From: an uncultured Campylobacter sp.
GTDB taxonomy: Bacteria > Campylobacterota > Campylobacteria > Campylobacterales > Campylobacteraceae
Direction of reading: 5' to 3'
NCBI RefSeq assembly: GCF_938045405.1
Contig: NZ_CALIMW010000115.1
Location: 1-9,911 of the forward strand
DNA length: 9,911 nucleotides
The notes under the pieces: model-generated
Seen by the model: only the letters and a program-made list of their open reading frames with translations
Databases searched by the model: none
What the model was told of the DNA's origin: nothing
Translations under genes and position numbers: made by a program
In this document: positions 1 through 5,546 of the stretch, in pieces
Position numbering within the stretch: position 1 is the first letter of the stretch
Layout: every line of letters begins with the position of its first letter

Positions 1-995
1 TCGTGGTCGCAGACGTTGTAGATATAGACCTGGCGCTCTTTGCCGTCTTTGAGCCCGCGGATCACGCAGCCGATGTTGGTTTTGCCTTTCGTGCGAGGGC
101 CGAGCGACGCAGGATCAGGCAACAAGGTCTTTAAAAACTGGATCGGCACGATCTTTACGCCGTTATGCTCGACCTCGTCGATACGCAGCATACCGACGTT
201 TTCTAGGCATTTCATGTGAGTTAGGTAGCTCTGCCCAAATGTCATAAAAAAGCGGATTCGCTTCAGCCCCTTGATGTTTTTTACTAAGCTTTCTAGCTCC
301 TCGTGATAGAGCAGGTAGCTATCTTTGACGCCGACTTTCGGGTAGTCCCATTTGAACATTATTTCCATCGGCTCGGTCTCTTTCCACTCGCCGCGCTCCC
401 AGTAGCGGCCCTTTGCGCTCACTTCGCGCAGGTTGATTTCGGGGTTGAAATTCGTCGCAAACGCATAGCCGTGATCGCCCGCATTGCAGTCTAGGATGTC
501 GATTTCGCCGATCTCGTCAAAGAGATTTTGCTGTGCGTAGGCGCAAAATACGTTCGTCACGCCTGGATCAAAGCCGCTTCCCAGAAGCGCCATTGTGTTT
601 GCGGCTTTAAACTCGCCGTCCTTCGCCCACTGCAGCTTGTATTCAAATTTTGCGGTGTCGGGGTGCTCGTAGTTTGCGGTGTCGATGTATGGGATGCCGG
701 CGCGAGAGCACGCGTCCATCAGCGTTAGGTCCTGGTACGGCAGCGCGACGTTTAGCAGTAGCTGCGCACCCGTTTTTTTGATTAAATTTACGACCGCGTC
801 GGTGTCGTCCGCGTCGATCTGGGCGGTATCGATAGCGACGCCTAGGCGGTCTTTTATAAATTTAGCGATCGCGTCGCACTTGCTTTTGGTGCGGCTTGCA
901 AGGGTGATTTTTTTAAAAACGTCCGCGTTCATCGCGCATTTTACGGTCGCGACTTGGCTCACGCCGCCCGCACCTATGATTAAGATGTTTGACAT
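1..995 (-). CDS. Saccharopine dehydrogenase family protein, probable carboxy(nor)spermidine dehydrogenase (3' end outside window)
   Basis: The first 331 codons of a protein of roughly 400 residues; the C-terminus lies beyond base 1. It starts at ATG 995-993 with AAAGGAG about 6 nt upstream. The N-terminus ILIIGAGGVSQVA (residues 4-16) is a Rossmann nucleotide-binding fold with a GxGG turn. Further in are ADDTDAV, then NVALPYQDLTLMDACSRAGI and YIDTANYE, which are typical of the LYS1/saccharopine dehydrogenase family. In Campylobacter the member with this architecture is carboxyspermidine/carboxynorspermidine dehydrogenase. It condenses putrescine or diaminopropane with aspartate semialdehyde using NADPH, on the alternative spermidine route, in the cytoplasm. 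Family assignment is strong. The polyamine substrate rather than lysine metabolism is inferred from what this family does in the lineage. No neighbour in the window belongs to the pathway, and the gene has its own likely promoter. Confidence 0.88.
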   Translation of the reverse strand, partial: MSNILIIGAGGVSQVATVKCAMNADVFKKITLASRTKSKCDAIAKFIKDRLGVAIDTAQIDADDTDAVVNLIKKTGAQLLLNVALPYQDLTLMDACSRAGIPYIDTANYEHPDTAKFEYKLQWAKDGEFKAANTMALLGSGFDPGVTNVFCAYAQQNLFDEIGEIDILDCNAGDHGYAFATNFNPEINLREVSAKGRYWERGEWKETEPMEIMFKWDYPKVGVKDSYLLYHEELESLVKNIKGLKRIRFFMTFGQSYLTHMKCLENVGMLRIDEVEHNGVKIVPIQFLKTLLPDPASLGPRTKGKTNIGCVIRGLKDGKERQVYIYNVCDH

Positions 996-1027
996 TTTGG
1001 CTCCTTTAAATTTTAAATTTAGCTGCA

Positions 1028-1036
1028 ATTTTAGCA
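1028..1036 (-). promoter_or_regulatory. Candidate promoter of the saccharopine dehydrogenase family gene
   Basis: The minus strand reads TTTGCTAAAATTGCAGC, with a -10-like TAAAAT at 1033-1028 preceded by TTTGC. This leaves a leader of about 25 nt before the ribosome binding site and ATG at 995. No -35 is evident, which is normal for Campylobacter sigma-70 promoters. The call rests on the motif and its position only. Confidence 0.4.
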
Positions 1037-1346
1037 AATTTAAGATGAATTTTAAGCGATGAAGCACTGTTCATATTGGAAGTTTGATTTATGGCGGACG
1101 CGGAGCACAAGCCCGCTCTAGCAAGAGCGTCAAAAGCGGCACGGCGTTAAAATTTACGCGGATAGCGGCATGCCGATTGACGGCGGCACGAGATTAAATT
1201 TCCGCCCTGCATCGCACGATAAAATTTTAAGCTTTAAAGGGCTAGTTTAAATTTAACATCCTGCAGCGAAGCGCGGATAATTAAAATTTAAAGTTCATTC
1301 GCTTTGCCATAAAATTTATCGCGCTTATTTTCTAGGCGCACGGCAA
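1037..1346. other. Non-coding stretch between the dehydrogenase gene and the DUF2892-like pseudogene
   Basis: No open frame here has both a credible start and a recognisable product. The stretch holds AAATTT-rich DNA, a 10-bp palindrome CGGCATGCCG at 1166-1175, and a short GCTCT/AGAGC inverted repeat near 1114-1127. A 19-codon plus-strand frame at 1091-1150 has a GGAAG upstream, but nothing else supports it. No tRNA or known small RNA was recognised. Confidence 0.6.
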
Positions 1347-1363
1347 AACCGCACACCGCGGCT
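1345..1363 (-). terminator. Weak terminator-like hairpin after the DUF2892-like pseudogene
   Basis: On the minus strand AGCCGC (1363-1358) can pair with GCGGTT (1352-1347, one G-U pair) across the loop GGTGT. The stem runs into a short T4 tract at 1348-1345. It lies 4 bases after the pseudogene stop. The stem is short and the T tract is weak and partly inside the stem, so this is only a candidate. Confidence 0.3.
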
Positions 1364-1367
1364 AAAT

Positions 1368-1541
1368 TTAACGCTTTAGCGAACAGCGGTTTAAAAAGTA
1401 GCAAGCGGGGCAAAATCCCGTGACGCCCACGATAAAGGGCACGAGTCCGACCACCCCCCACCAGCTGCCAAACAACGGCTTTTGCGATCATTATCACCAG
1501 ACCGATCAGCGCTCTTATTATCCTAGTTTTTTACTTGGCAT
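1368..1541 (-). pseudogene. DUF2892-like small inner-membrane protein, broken by two single-base frameshifts
   Basis: No single frame spans this gene, but three frames joined at two homopolymers give one coherent 57-residue protein. It starts at ATG 1541-1539 (MPSKK). It shifts at an A6 run (about 1526-1531), where one extra A would continue into RIIRALIGLVIMIAKAVVWQ. It shifts again at a G6 run (1454-1459), where one G fewer continues into VVGLVPFIVGVTGFCPACYF and LNRCSLKR, ending at TAA 1370-1368. The end segment GLVPFIVGVTGFCP matches the DUF2892 (YgaP-type transmembrane) pattern of two short helices and a GFCP turn. The +1 and -1 shifts cancel, so the length is that of an intact gene. No strong ribosome binding site is seen. 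Either this is a recent pseudogene, or one or both runs are sequencing errors, or the runs vary within the population. Confidence 0.68.
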
Positions 1542-2047
1542 TGCGTTTTCACTTCTTTGTTTTTACATTTTGCACGTATTAATGCTTAAAATTTTTAAAG
1601 TAAGCAATGGCAGCAAACCGCCACCTAGCGTATCATCTTTGAGCCCGCCTTCCTATATACGCGCCTTGGTTAAATTCGGCTTCGTTTAATTATCTTTTCT
1701 TTTGCATAAAAGTGCGATCCGACAAAATTTATGTACCTAAGAAATAAAATTTTATGCGAGCTCGACTTAAAAATTTCGGCAAGCGTAAAACAAGGCTCAA
1801 ACTCGAAGGCAGGCGGGCAGTAGGGTAAAATTTGCGTATCGAAGGATAAAATTTACACGCAGCTTTAAATTTGGAATTACGATAAATTTTAACCGAGCGG
1901 AATTCTATCATCACAGAAAGCTTGTCTAAATTTAGCCCGCCGCGTATTTTTAGAGTTTAAATTTATGCGTCCCCGCGGCAAAGAAGCATAATACGGACGC
2001 AATATTTCGATCGAAGAGGCACCTGATCTCGCGCCGTACCGCCAAAA
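1542..2047. other. Non-coding stretch of about 500 bp
   Basis: No gene could be supported on either strand. Short frames here (for example minus 1914-1729) lack a ribosome binding site and encode mostly AAATTT-derived KFYPS-like residues. Visible structure is limited to the inverted repeat GCGTAT (1628-1633)/ATACGC (1657-1662) with a 23-nt spacer, the perfect 10-bp palindrome TTCGATCGAA at 2006-2015, and repeated TAAAATTT words near 1825-1860. The promoter of the DUF2892-like gene should lie close to 1545-1600 but is not clear. Confidence 0.6.
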
Positions 2048-2536
2048 TCAGATTTCGTAGCGATAAATTTTGCCGAAATTTTCATCCAGATTGTAGCTAA
2101 ACTCACCGCCTGCGTAATAGATTGTCTCGCCGCTCTCCAGCTCAAAGCGCTGATATACACGCAGCACGACCTCGTTTTCGCTGATGCCTTGGACATGGAT
2201 AAAGATATCGCTCTTTCTGCCCGCGGTCATCGCCATTTGGTAGAACTGATTAAATAGTGCATATTCCGGATCTTTCTCGGCATCCTCTTGAGATAAAAAG
2301 CCCTCCAGCACGCCCAGCATCTCCGCGCGAAATTCCGTCCTGGCGCGCGCATAGGCGTTTTGGATATTTTCGATCTGGTTGGTATCGAGTAAATTTAAAA
2401 GCGAATGTTTGCCCACGTAAAGCGTCGCGCTCGATGTGATTTTGCCGTCCTTGTCGGTCACTAGTCGCAGAGCTTTCTCTACGCGCCACAAGGCCTCTTT
2501 TAGTTCGAGCCCGCTTTCAATTTCAATCTTCATCAT
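2048..2536 (-). CDS. Hypothetical soluble protein, last gene of the lipoprotein operon
   Basis: A 162-residue protein I do not recognise. It has no signal peptide, no membrane segment and no cysteine, so a cytoplasmic location is likely. Residues 10-90 look helical and charged (ELKEALWRVEKALRLV; then NQIENIQNAYARARTEFRAE). Residues 110-160 look like beta strands (IFIHVQGISENEVVLRVYQR, then GETIYYAGGEFSYNL). Two adjacent ATGs are possible: AAAGGATCT sits 3 nt before the first and 6 nt before the second (2533), so the true start may be the second. The gene begins 39 nt after the exporter stop, with no terminator between, so it is probably co-transcribed. Even codon use and close packing argue for a real gene. 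Function unknown. Confidence 0.85.
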   Translation of the reverse strand: MMKIEIESGLELKEALWRVEKALRLVTDKDGKITSSATLYVGKHSLLNLLDTNQIENIQNAYARARTEFRAEMLGVLEGFLSQEDAEKDPEYALFNQFYQMAMTAGRKSDIFIHVQGISENEVVLRVYQRFELESGETIYYAGGEFSYNLDENFGKIYRYEI

Positions 2537-2575
2537 AGATCCTTTATCAAGAATGCGGAATTTTAGCGTTAAATT

Positions 2576-3205
2576 TTAAATTTTAAAGACAAACTTCGCG
2601 ATCAGATACGCCATATAAAGCATCAAAACTCCCACGAGCGCGTCGATTATGCGCCACGCTCTGCTACTTGCAAAAAGCCTCGAAAGCGCCCCTGAACCGT
2701 AGCCCAAGCCGAAAAACCACGCAAACGATACGAACATAACTCCCGCGTAAAACCACGGCTTTTGGGCATCTGCGATCGTAGCGCCGAGCGAGCCCACGAC
2801 CACGACGGTGTCTAAATACACGTGCGGGTTTAGAAGCGTCACCGCAAGAGCTTTGGCTACGACGGGCGCCAGCGGGCTATTTGCAGAGTTTTGGATCTTG
2901 GCAAAATGCGAGCCCCTGTAGGCGCTAAAAAACGAGCTTAGCGCGTAGCAGAGCAGAAATATAACCCCGCCTATGCCTAAAATTTGGGTAAGAAGCGAGC
3001 CCTGCTTAAGGGCGCCGCCGATTAAAAATATCCCAACGCCCGTAAATACGGCATCGCTTAGCGCGCAGACCATGCAAACCGCCGCGACGTGGTTTTTCGC
3101 AAGACCTTGGGAGATGACGAAGATATTTTGCGCGCCGATCGCGACGATCAGTGAGAGCATCAGCGCGGCTCCTTGCAAGAAAATTCCGATCGGCAAGGAG
3201 TTCAA
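2576..3205 (-). CDS. LysE/ArgO family amino-acid exporter
   Basis: A 209-residue inner-membrane protein of about six helices, the usual length for LysE-type exporters of basic amino acids. Family marks are VAIGAQNIFVISQG (residues 21-34), the acidic residue in ALSDAVFTGVGIF (D51), and LLNPHVYLDTVVVVGSLG (124-141), closely resembling ArgO of E. coli; FAWFFGLGYG (161-170) also fits. Start: TTG at 3205-3203, preceded by AGAGG at 8 nt spacing. No upstream ATG exists in frame, and the internal ATG at residue 16 would cut into the first helix. The start codon lies 10 nt after the upstream stop, whose TAG overlaps the ribosome binding site, so translation is probably coupled. Export of arginine or lysine is the likely role; the substrate cannot be read from sequence. 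Confidence 0.9.
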   Translation of the reverse strand: MNSLPIGIFLQGAALMLSLIVAIGAQNIFVISQGLAKNHVAAVCMVCALSDAVFTGVGIFLIGGALKQGSLLTQILGIGGVIFLLCYALSSFFSAYRGSHFAKIQNSANSPLAPVVAKALAVTLLNPHVYLDTVVVVGSLGATIADAQKPWFYAGVMFVSFAWFFGLGYGSGALSRLFASSRAWRIIDALVGVLMLYMAYLIAKFVFKI

Positions 3206-3215
3206 GACCGCGCCT

Positions 3216-4127
3216 CTACTTATTTTTACTTTCGCAGGCGGAGTTTTGCATCGCCGTATCGGTAGTATCGGAGTCGTCTACCGCCGCACTTTCGGGCGCA
3301 ACGTCAGGCTTATTATCGCTCGCGAGAATTTTAGGCGCGGAATTCTCGGCGCCTGTGAAATTTTCGCCCGCAGCGGCATTATTTGAAGAAACTGTATTAT
3401 TCGGCGCGGCGGAGCTTTGTTCGTTTAAATTTGAAGCGCCCTTCAAATTCTGCGCGCCGTTTGAATCAGCGGCGCCATTAGAATTTTGTGCGATGGAATT
3501 CTGCACGGCGTAGGAATTCTCCGCGCCTAAATTTTGTGCGCCGTAGGAATTTTGCGTATCGGAATTTTCATCGTGGAGGTTTTTAGTTTTAAAATTTCTA
3601 CCGCTACCCGCGCTTTTTTTAGAACCCTTAGCGCCCTTGCGAGCTTTTGAAGCAGTTTGCTCTTCCTCAGAGCTTTGCGAAAGACCCGCTTTTTCGCGCA
3701 AAATTTTACTCAGCTCGTAGATCGAAATTTCAAACGAGCCCGGTAGCGTGGCCTCCGTGTCGCTGTAAAATCGTAAAAAATTAAAGCGGTCCTGCGCCTG
3801 CGGCGCTTTTTTGAATACAAAATTTAAAAGCTCCGTTTTATTTCTGCCCGCAACGAAGGTTTTTGTGCCTAAATTTGCAATATCTTTGTATTCGAAGCTT
3901 TCGGAATTTGCGCCGCGCACGATTGTAAGGGCGTCCTCGCCGATCTGCAAATAATTTTTAGCGCCGAGTCTGAGCGCGCAAAAAAACGCGCAAAGCGCCG
4001 CGACTACGGAAGCAAAAAGCGCCGCGCCGCCAAAGCCCGCGTGGTAGCAATATCCGCTAGCGAGCGCCAAAATCGCCGATCCCGCCAGCGTCATCGCTAC
4101 GGGCTTTTTATTCTCTTTTACTATCAT
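3216..4127 (-). CDS. Two-helix membrane protein with PH-like region and long Asn/Ser/Ala repeat tail
   Basis: A 303-residue protein with three visible parts. Residues 9-27 and 32-54 are a membrane hairpin (MTLAGSAILALASGYCYHAG; ALFASVVAALCAFFCAL). Residues 58-145 form a compact, strand-rich segment (NYLQIGEDALTIVRG, FEYKDIANLGTKTFV, FEISIYELSKILREK) resembling a bacterial PH domain of the YdbT/PH_10 sort; that fold is an inference. Residues 146-303 are low complexity: a basic patch (KARKGAKGSKKSAG) and then Asn/Ser/Ala/Gln-rich repeats with QN or EN every 5-6 residues. The start ATG overlaps the upstream stop as ATGA, with AGGGAAG before it, so it is coupled to the lipoprotein gene. The tail is probably disordered; its orientation and role are unknown. 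Confidence 0.85.
   Translation of the reverse strand: MIVKENKKPVAMTLAGSAILALASGYCYHAGFGGAALFASVVAALCAFFCALRLGAKNYLQIGEDALTIVRGANSESFEYKDIANLGTKTFVAGRNKTELLNFVFKKAPQAQDRFNFLRFYSDTEATLPGSFEISIYELSKILREKAGLSQSSEEEQTASKARKGAKGSKKSAGSGRNFKTKNLHDENSDTQNSYGAQNLGAENSYAVQNSIAQNSNGAADSNGAQNLKGASNLNEQSSAAPNNTVSSNNAAAGENFTGAENSAPKILASDNKPDVAPESAAVDDSDTTDTAMQNSACESKNK
3427..3570 (-). repeat. Degenerate 33-nt (15+18) tandem repeat coding the Asn-rich tail
   Basis: On the plus strand the word GAATT or AAATT recurs at 3427, 3445, 3463 (GAATC), 3481, 3496, 3514, 3529, 3547 and 3562. The steps are 18,18,18,15,18,15,18,15 nt, giving 33-nt units (11 residues) over 3481-3579. Examples are GTAGGAATTCTCCGCG (3510-3525) and GTAGGAATTTTGCG (3543-3556). 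In the protein this reads as QNSYGAQNLGAENSYAVQNS and related stretches. All steps are multiples of 3, so the frame is kept. Confidence 0.7.
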
Positions 4128-4741
4128 CTTCCCTGCTTAATCAGTTGTCTTATATATTCGTAAATTTTAAAATTTAGCGCATCCATTACTGAGTCTTTAG
4201 AGCCCGGATTTTTGATGCTTTGGTAGTTGAGATTAGTTACGTAATCCTTCCAAGCGCCTTTGTTTTTGACGCTTATGTAGAGGCTGATCTGCGAGTCGTA
4301 GAAGTAGTCTCTGTAATAATCGTCGTCGTCCCAAGGATCGTATCCGAACGGCATCCCCCAGCCTACGCCCACGCCCGTATATCTATAATACCTGCCAAAG
4401 CCCATTCCGAAGCTAAATCTCGGATTATCCCACGATCTGCGCGAAAAATCCGCCTTGCGGAAATAGTTGAGATTGCCGCCGATTTGGACATTCGCCGCGC
4501 TTTTATTTACGACCTTAAATCCGTCCGCACGCAGATGCTGGATCACTACTTGGGTTAAATTTGAATCCGTCGTAGAGGTATTGGTAAAATTTACGCTTAT
4601 GAGCTTATCTTGCGGAAATTCCATAATGTGAAGCGGCTCGGAAGTGCGCACAATGCCGCTATTTACGGGCACATTTTTAGAGCAACCCGTAAAAATCAAA
4701 AACGCCGAAATGACCAAAAAAAGTGAAATTTTATTTTTCAA
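4124..4741 (-). CDS. Outer-membrane lipoprotein, TraT-like
   Basis: A 205-residue secreted lipoprotein. Residues 1-20 are a lipoprotein signal peptide ending in the lipobox FTGC (Cys20), with S21-K22 after it, which favours outer-membrane sorting. Residues 46-98 (LISVNFTNTSTTDSNLTQVV, then IQHLRADGFKVV and VQIGGNLNYFRKAD) resemble the start of TraT surface-exclusion/complement-resistance lipoproteins, where KNTS...AKGYQVV...IQANVLKADK occupies the same place. The Gly-rich loop of TraT is here a Gly/aromatic/Asp segment (110-150) including YDPWDDDDYYRDYFYDS. Start: TTG 4741-4739 behind AAAGGATCC; no ATG is available before the hydrophobic core. It is the first gene of a four-gene operon and its stop overlaps the next ATG. 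The TraT relationship is by eye and moderate; complement resistance is not shown. Confidence 0.85.
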   Translation of the reverse strand: MKNKISLFLVISAFLIFTGCSKNVPVNSGIVRTSEPLHIMEFPQDKLISVNFTNTSTTDSNLTQVVIQHLRADGFKVVNKSAANVQIGGNLNYFRKADFSRRSWDNPRFSFGMGFGRYYRYTGVGVGWGMPFGYDPWDDDDYYRDYFYDSQISLYISVKNKGAWKDYVTNLNYQSIKNPGSKDSVMDALNFKIYEYIRQLIKQGR

Positions 4742-4784
4742 GACGGATCCTTTCGCTTAAGATTTCAAATCCTAAATTTGAGTG

Positions 4785-4793
4785 ATTGTAGCA
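4785..4793 (-). promoter_or_regulatory. Promoter of the lipoprotein operon, extended -10
   Basis: The minus strand reads TTTATGCTACAATCACTC: a TGC extension (4793-4791) directly followed by TACAAT (4790-4785). T-rich DNA lies upstream and there is no evident -35. This is 44 nt before the TTG start of the lipoprotein gene and would give a leader of about 37 nt. Confidence 0.6.
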
Positions 4794-4886
4794 TAAATTT
4801 AAAATTTTAATGTCAGCAAGAAGCGATTTTTTGAAATAATCTAGTGGCGAATGGGCAAGAGTGGAATTTTTAAATAAAATTTTGCG

Positions 4887-4920
4887 CCGAGCGACCGCTA
4901 AATTTAAAGCCGTCGCTCGG
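4887..4920 (-). terminator. Terminator-like hairpin downstream of fdhB
   Basis: CCGAGCGAC (4887-4895) and GTCGCTCGG (4912-4920) form a perfect 9-bp GC-rich inverted repeat with a 16-nt loop, 59 nt after the fdhB stop. Minus-strand RNA leaving the hairpin reads CGCAAAATTTTATTTAAAA, so the T tract is present but offset. It separates the fdh transcript from the lipoprotein promoter. Confidence 0.6.
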
Positions 4921-4942
4921 TTGAAATTTCTGTAAAAGAGGC

Positions 4943-4973
4943 GGAATTTTAAATCGTAGGCGTTTAAAATTCC
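4943..4973 (-). terminator. Perfect 11-bp inverted repeat just after the fdhB stop
   Basis: GGAATTTTAAA (4943-4953) and TTTAAAATTCC (4963-4973) are exact reverse complements around a 9-nt loop that can add a CG/CG step. It begins 6 nt past the fdhB stop and is followed on the minus strand by GCCTCTTTTAC. It may stabilise the 3' end or act with the GC-rich hairpin 23 nt further on as a two-step terminator. Confidence 0.5.
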
Positions 4974-4979
4974 ACAATC

Positions 4980-5537
4980 TTATAGGCTCACGCCGCGCGT
5001 AAGTACGCGCTTGCGATAAACATCCGAAACTCTGCTCGCGTCGCCCACGATTAGAGCGTTCGTGCAACAGATCGCCGCACAAATCGGAACCTTGCCCTCT
5101 GCGATGCGGTTTTGGCCGTATTTATGAAGCTCTTCGTGCGAAAACGTAGGCTCCGGTCCACCCGCGCACATAGTACACTTATCCATCGCACCTTTAATAC
5201 CGAAAGCTCCGTCTCTAGGGAATTGCGGAGCGCCGAACGGACACGCGTAGAGGCAATATCCACAGCCGATACATTTATCTTTGTCGTGTAAAACGACGCC
5301 GTCGGTTCTGATATAGAAGCATTGAACCGGGCAAACCTGCGCGCAAGGCGCATCGGTGCAGTGCTGACAAGCGATAGAGCTTGAAACCTCCTGCCCCTCT
5401 ATGCCCTCGTTTAAAGTGATAACCTTGCGCCTATTGATCTGCACGGGAACCCCGTGCGCCGAGCTGCAGGCTACCTGGCAACCATAGCAAGCGATGCAAC
5501 GCTCGACATCGACGTAAAATTTTAATCTTGCCGGCAT
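4980..5537 (-). CDS. fdhB: Formate dehydrogenase iron-sulfur (beta) subunit
   Basis: A 185-residue ferredoxin-type subunit that carries electrons from FdhA towards the membrane. Cysteine clusters for four [4Fe-4S] centres are visible: C14/C17/C20/C24 (CIACYGCQVAC), C57/C60/C65/C69 (CQHCTDAPCAQVC), C89/C92/C95/C99 (CIGCGYCLYAC), and C121/C124 with C153/C157/C158 (CTMC; CAAICC). It has no signal peptide, as expected for a subunit carried across with Tat-exported FdhA. It also has no C-terminal membrane helix, unlike E. coli FdnH. It starts 9 nt after the fdhA stop behind AAGGAG. The size fits the short beta subunits of epsilonproteobacterial formate dehydrogenases. The cytochrome b gene fdhC, which follows fdhB in C. 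jejuni, is absent here. Confidence 0.95.
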   Translation of the reverse strand: MPARLKFYVDVERCIACYGCQVACSSAHGVPVQINRRKVITLNEGIEGQEVSSSIACQHCTDAPCAQVCPVQCFYIRTDGVVLHDKDKCIGCGYCLYACPFGAPQFPRDGAFGIKGAMDKCTMCAGGPEPTFSHEELHKYGQNRIAEGKVPICAAICCTNALIVGDASRVSDVYRKRVLTRGVSL

Positions 5538-5546
5538 TTTATCTCC

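Noticed and set aside
1091..1150. 19-codon plus-strand frame starting MADAEHKP with GGAAG upstream
   Set aside because: Very short, opposite to all other genes, no family resemblance; a chance frame is more likely.
1628..1662. Possible small RNA around the GCGTAT/ATACGC inverted repeat
   Set aside because: Only 6 bp of pairing, no promoter or terminator nearby, and no match to SRP, 6S or tmRNA motifs.
1420..1689. Plus-strand frame with a hydrophobic stretch
   Set aside because: It is antisense to the DUF2892-like pseudogene over its first part, lacks a ribosome binding site, and its hydrophobic run comes from T-rich DNA.
1729..1914. 61-residue minus-strand frame
   Set aside because: No ribosome binding site; residues such as KFYPSIRKFYP simply reflect repeated AAATTTTA words.
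1963..2196. 77-residue minus-strand frame overlapping the end of the hypothetical gene
   Set aside because: Overlaps a well-supported gene in another frame and shows no coding character of its own.
3151..3513. Plus-strand frame rich in FEAPFKFCAPF repeats
   Set aside because: Antisense shadow of the repeat-tailed membrane protein; the periodicity belongs to the minus-strand gene.
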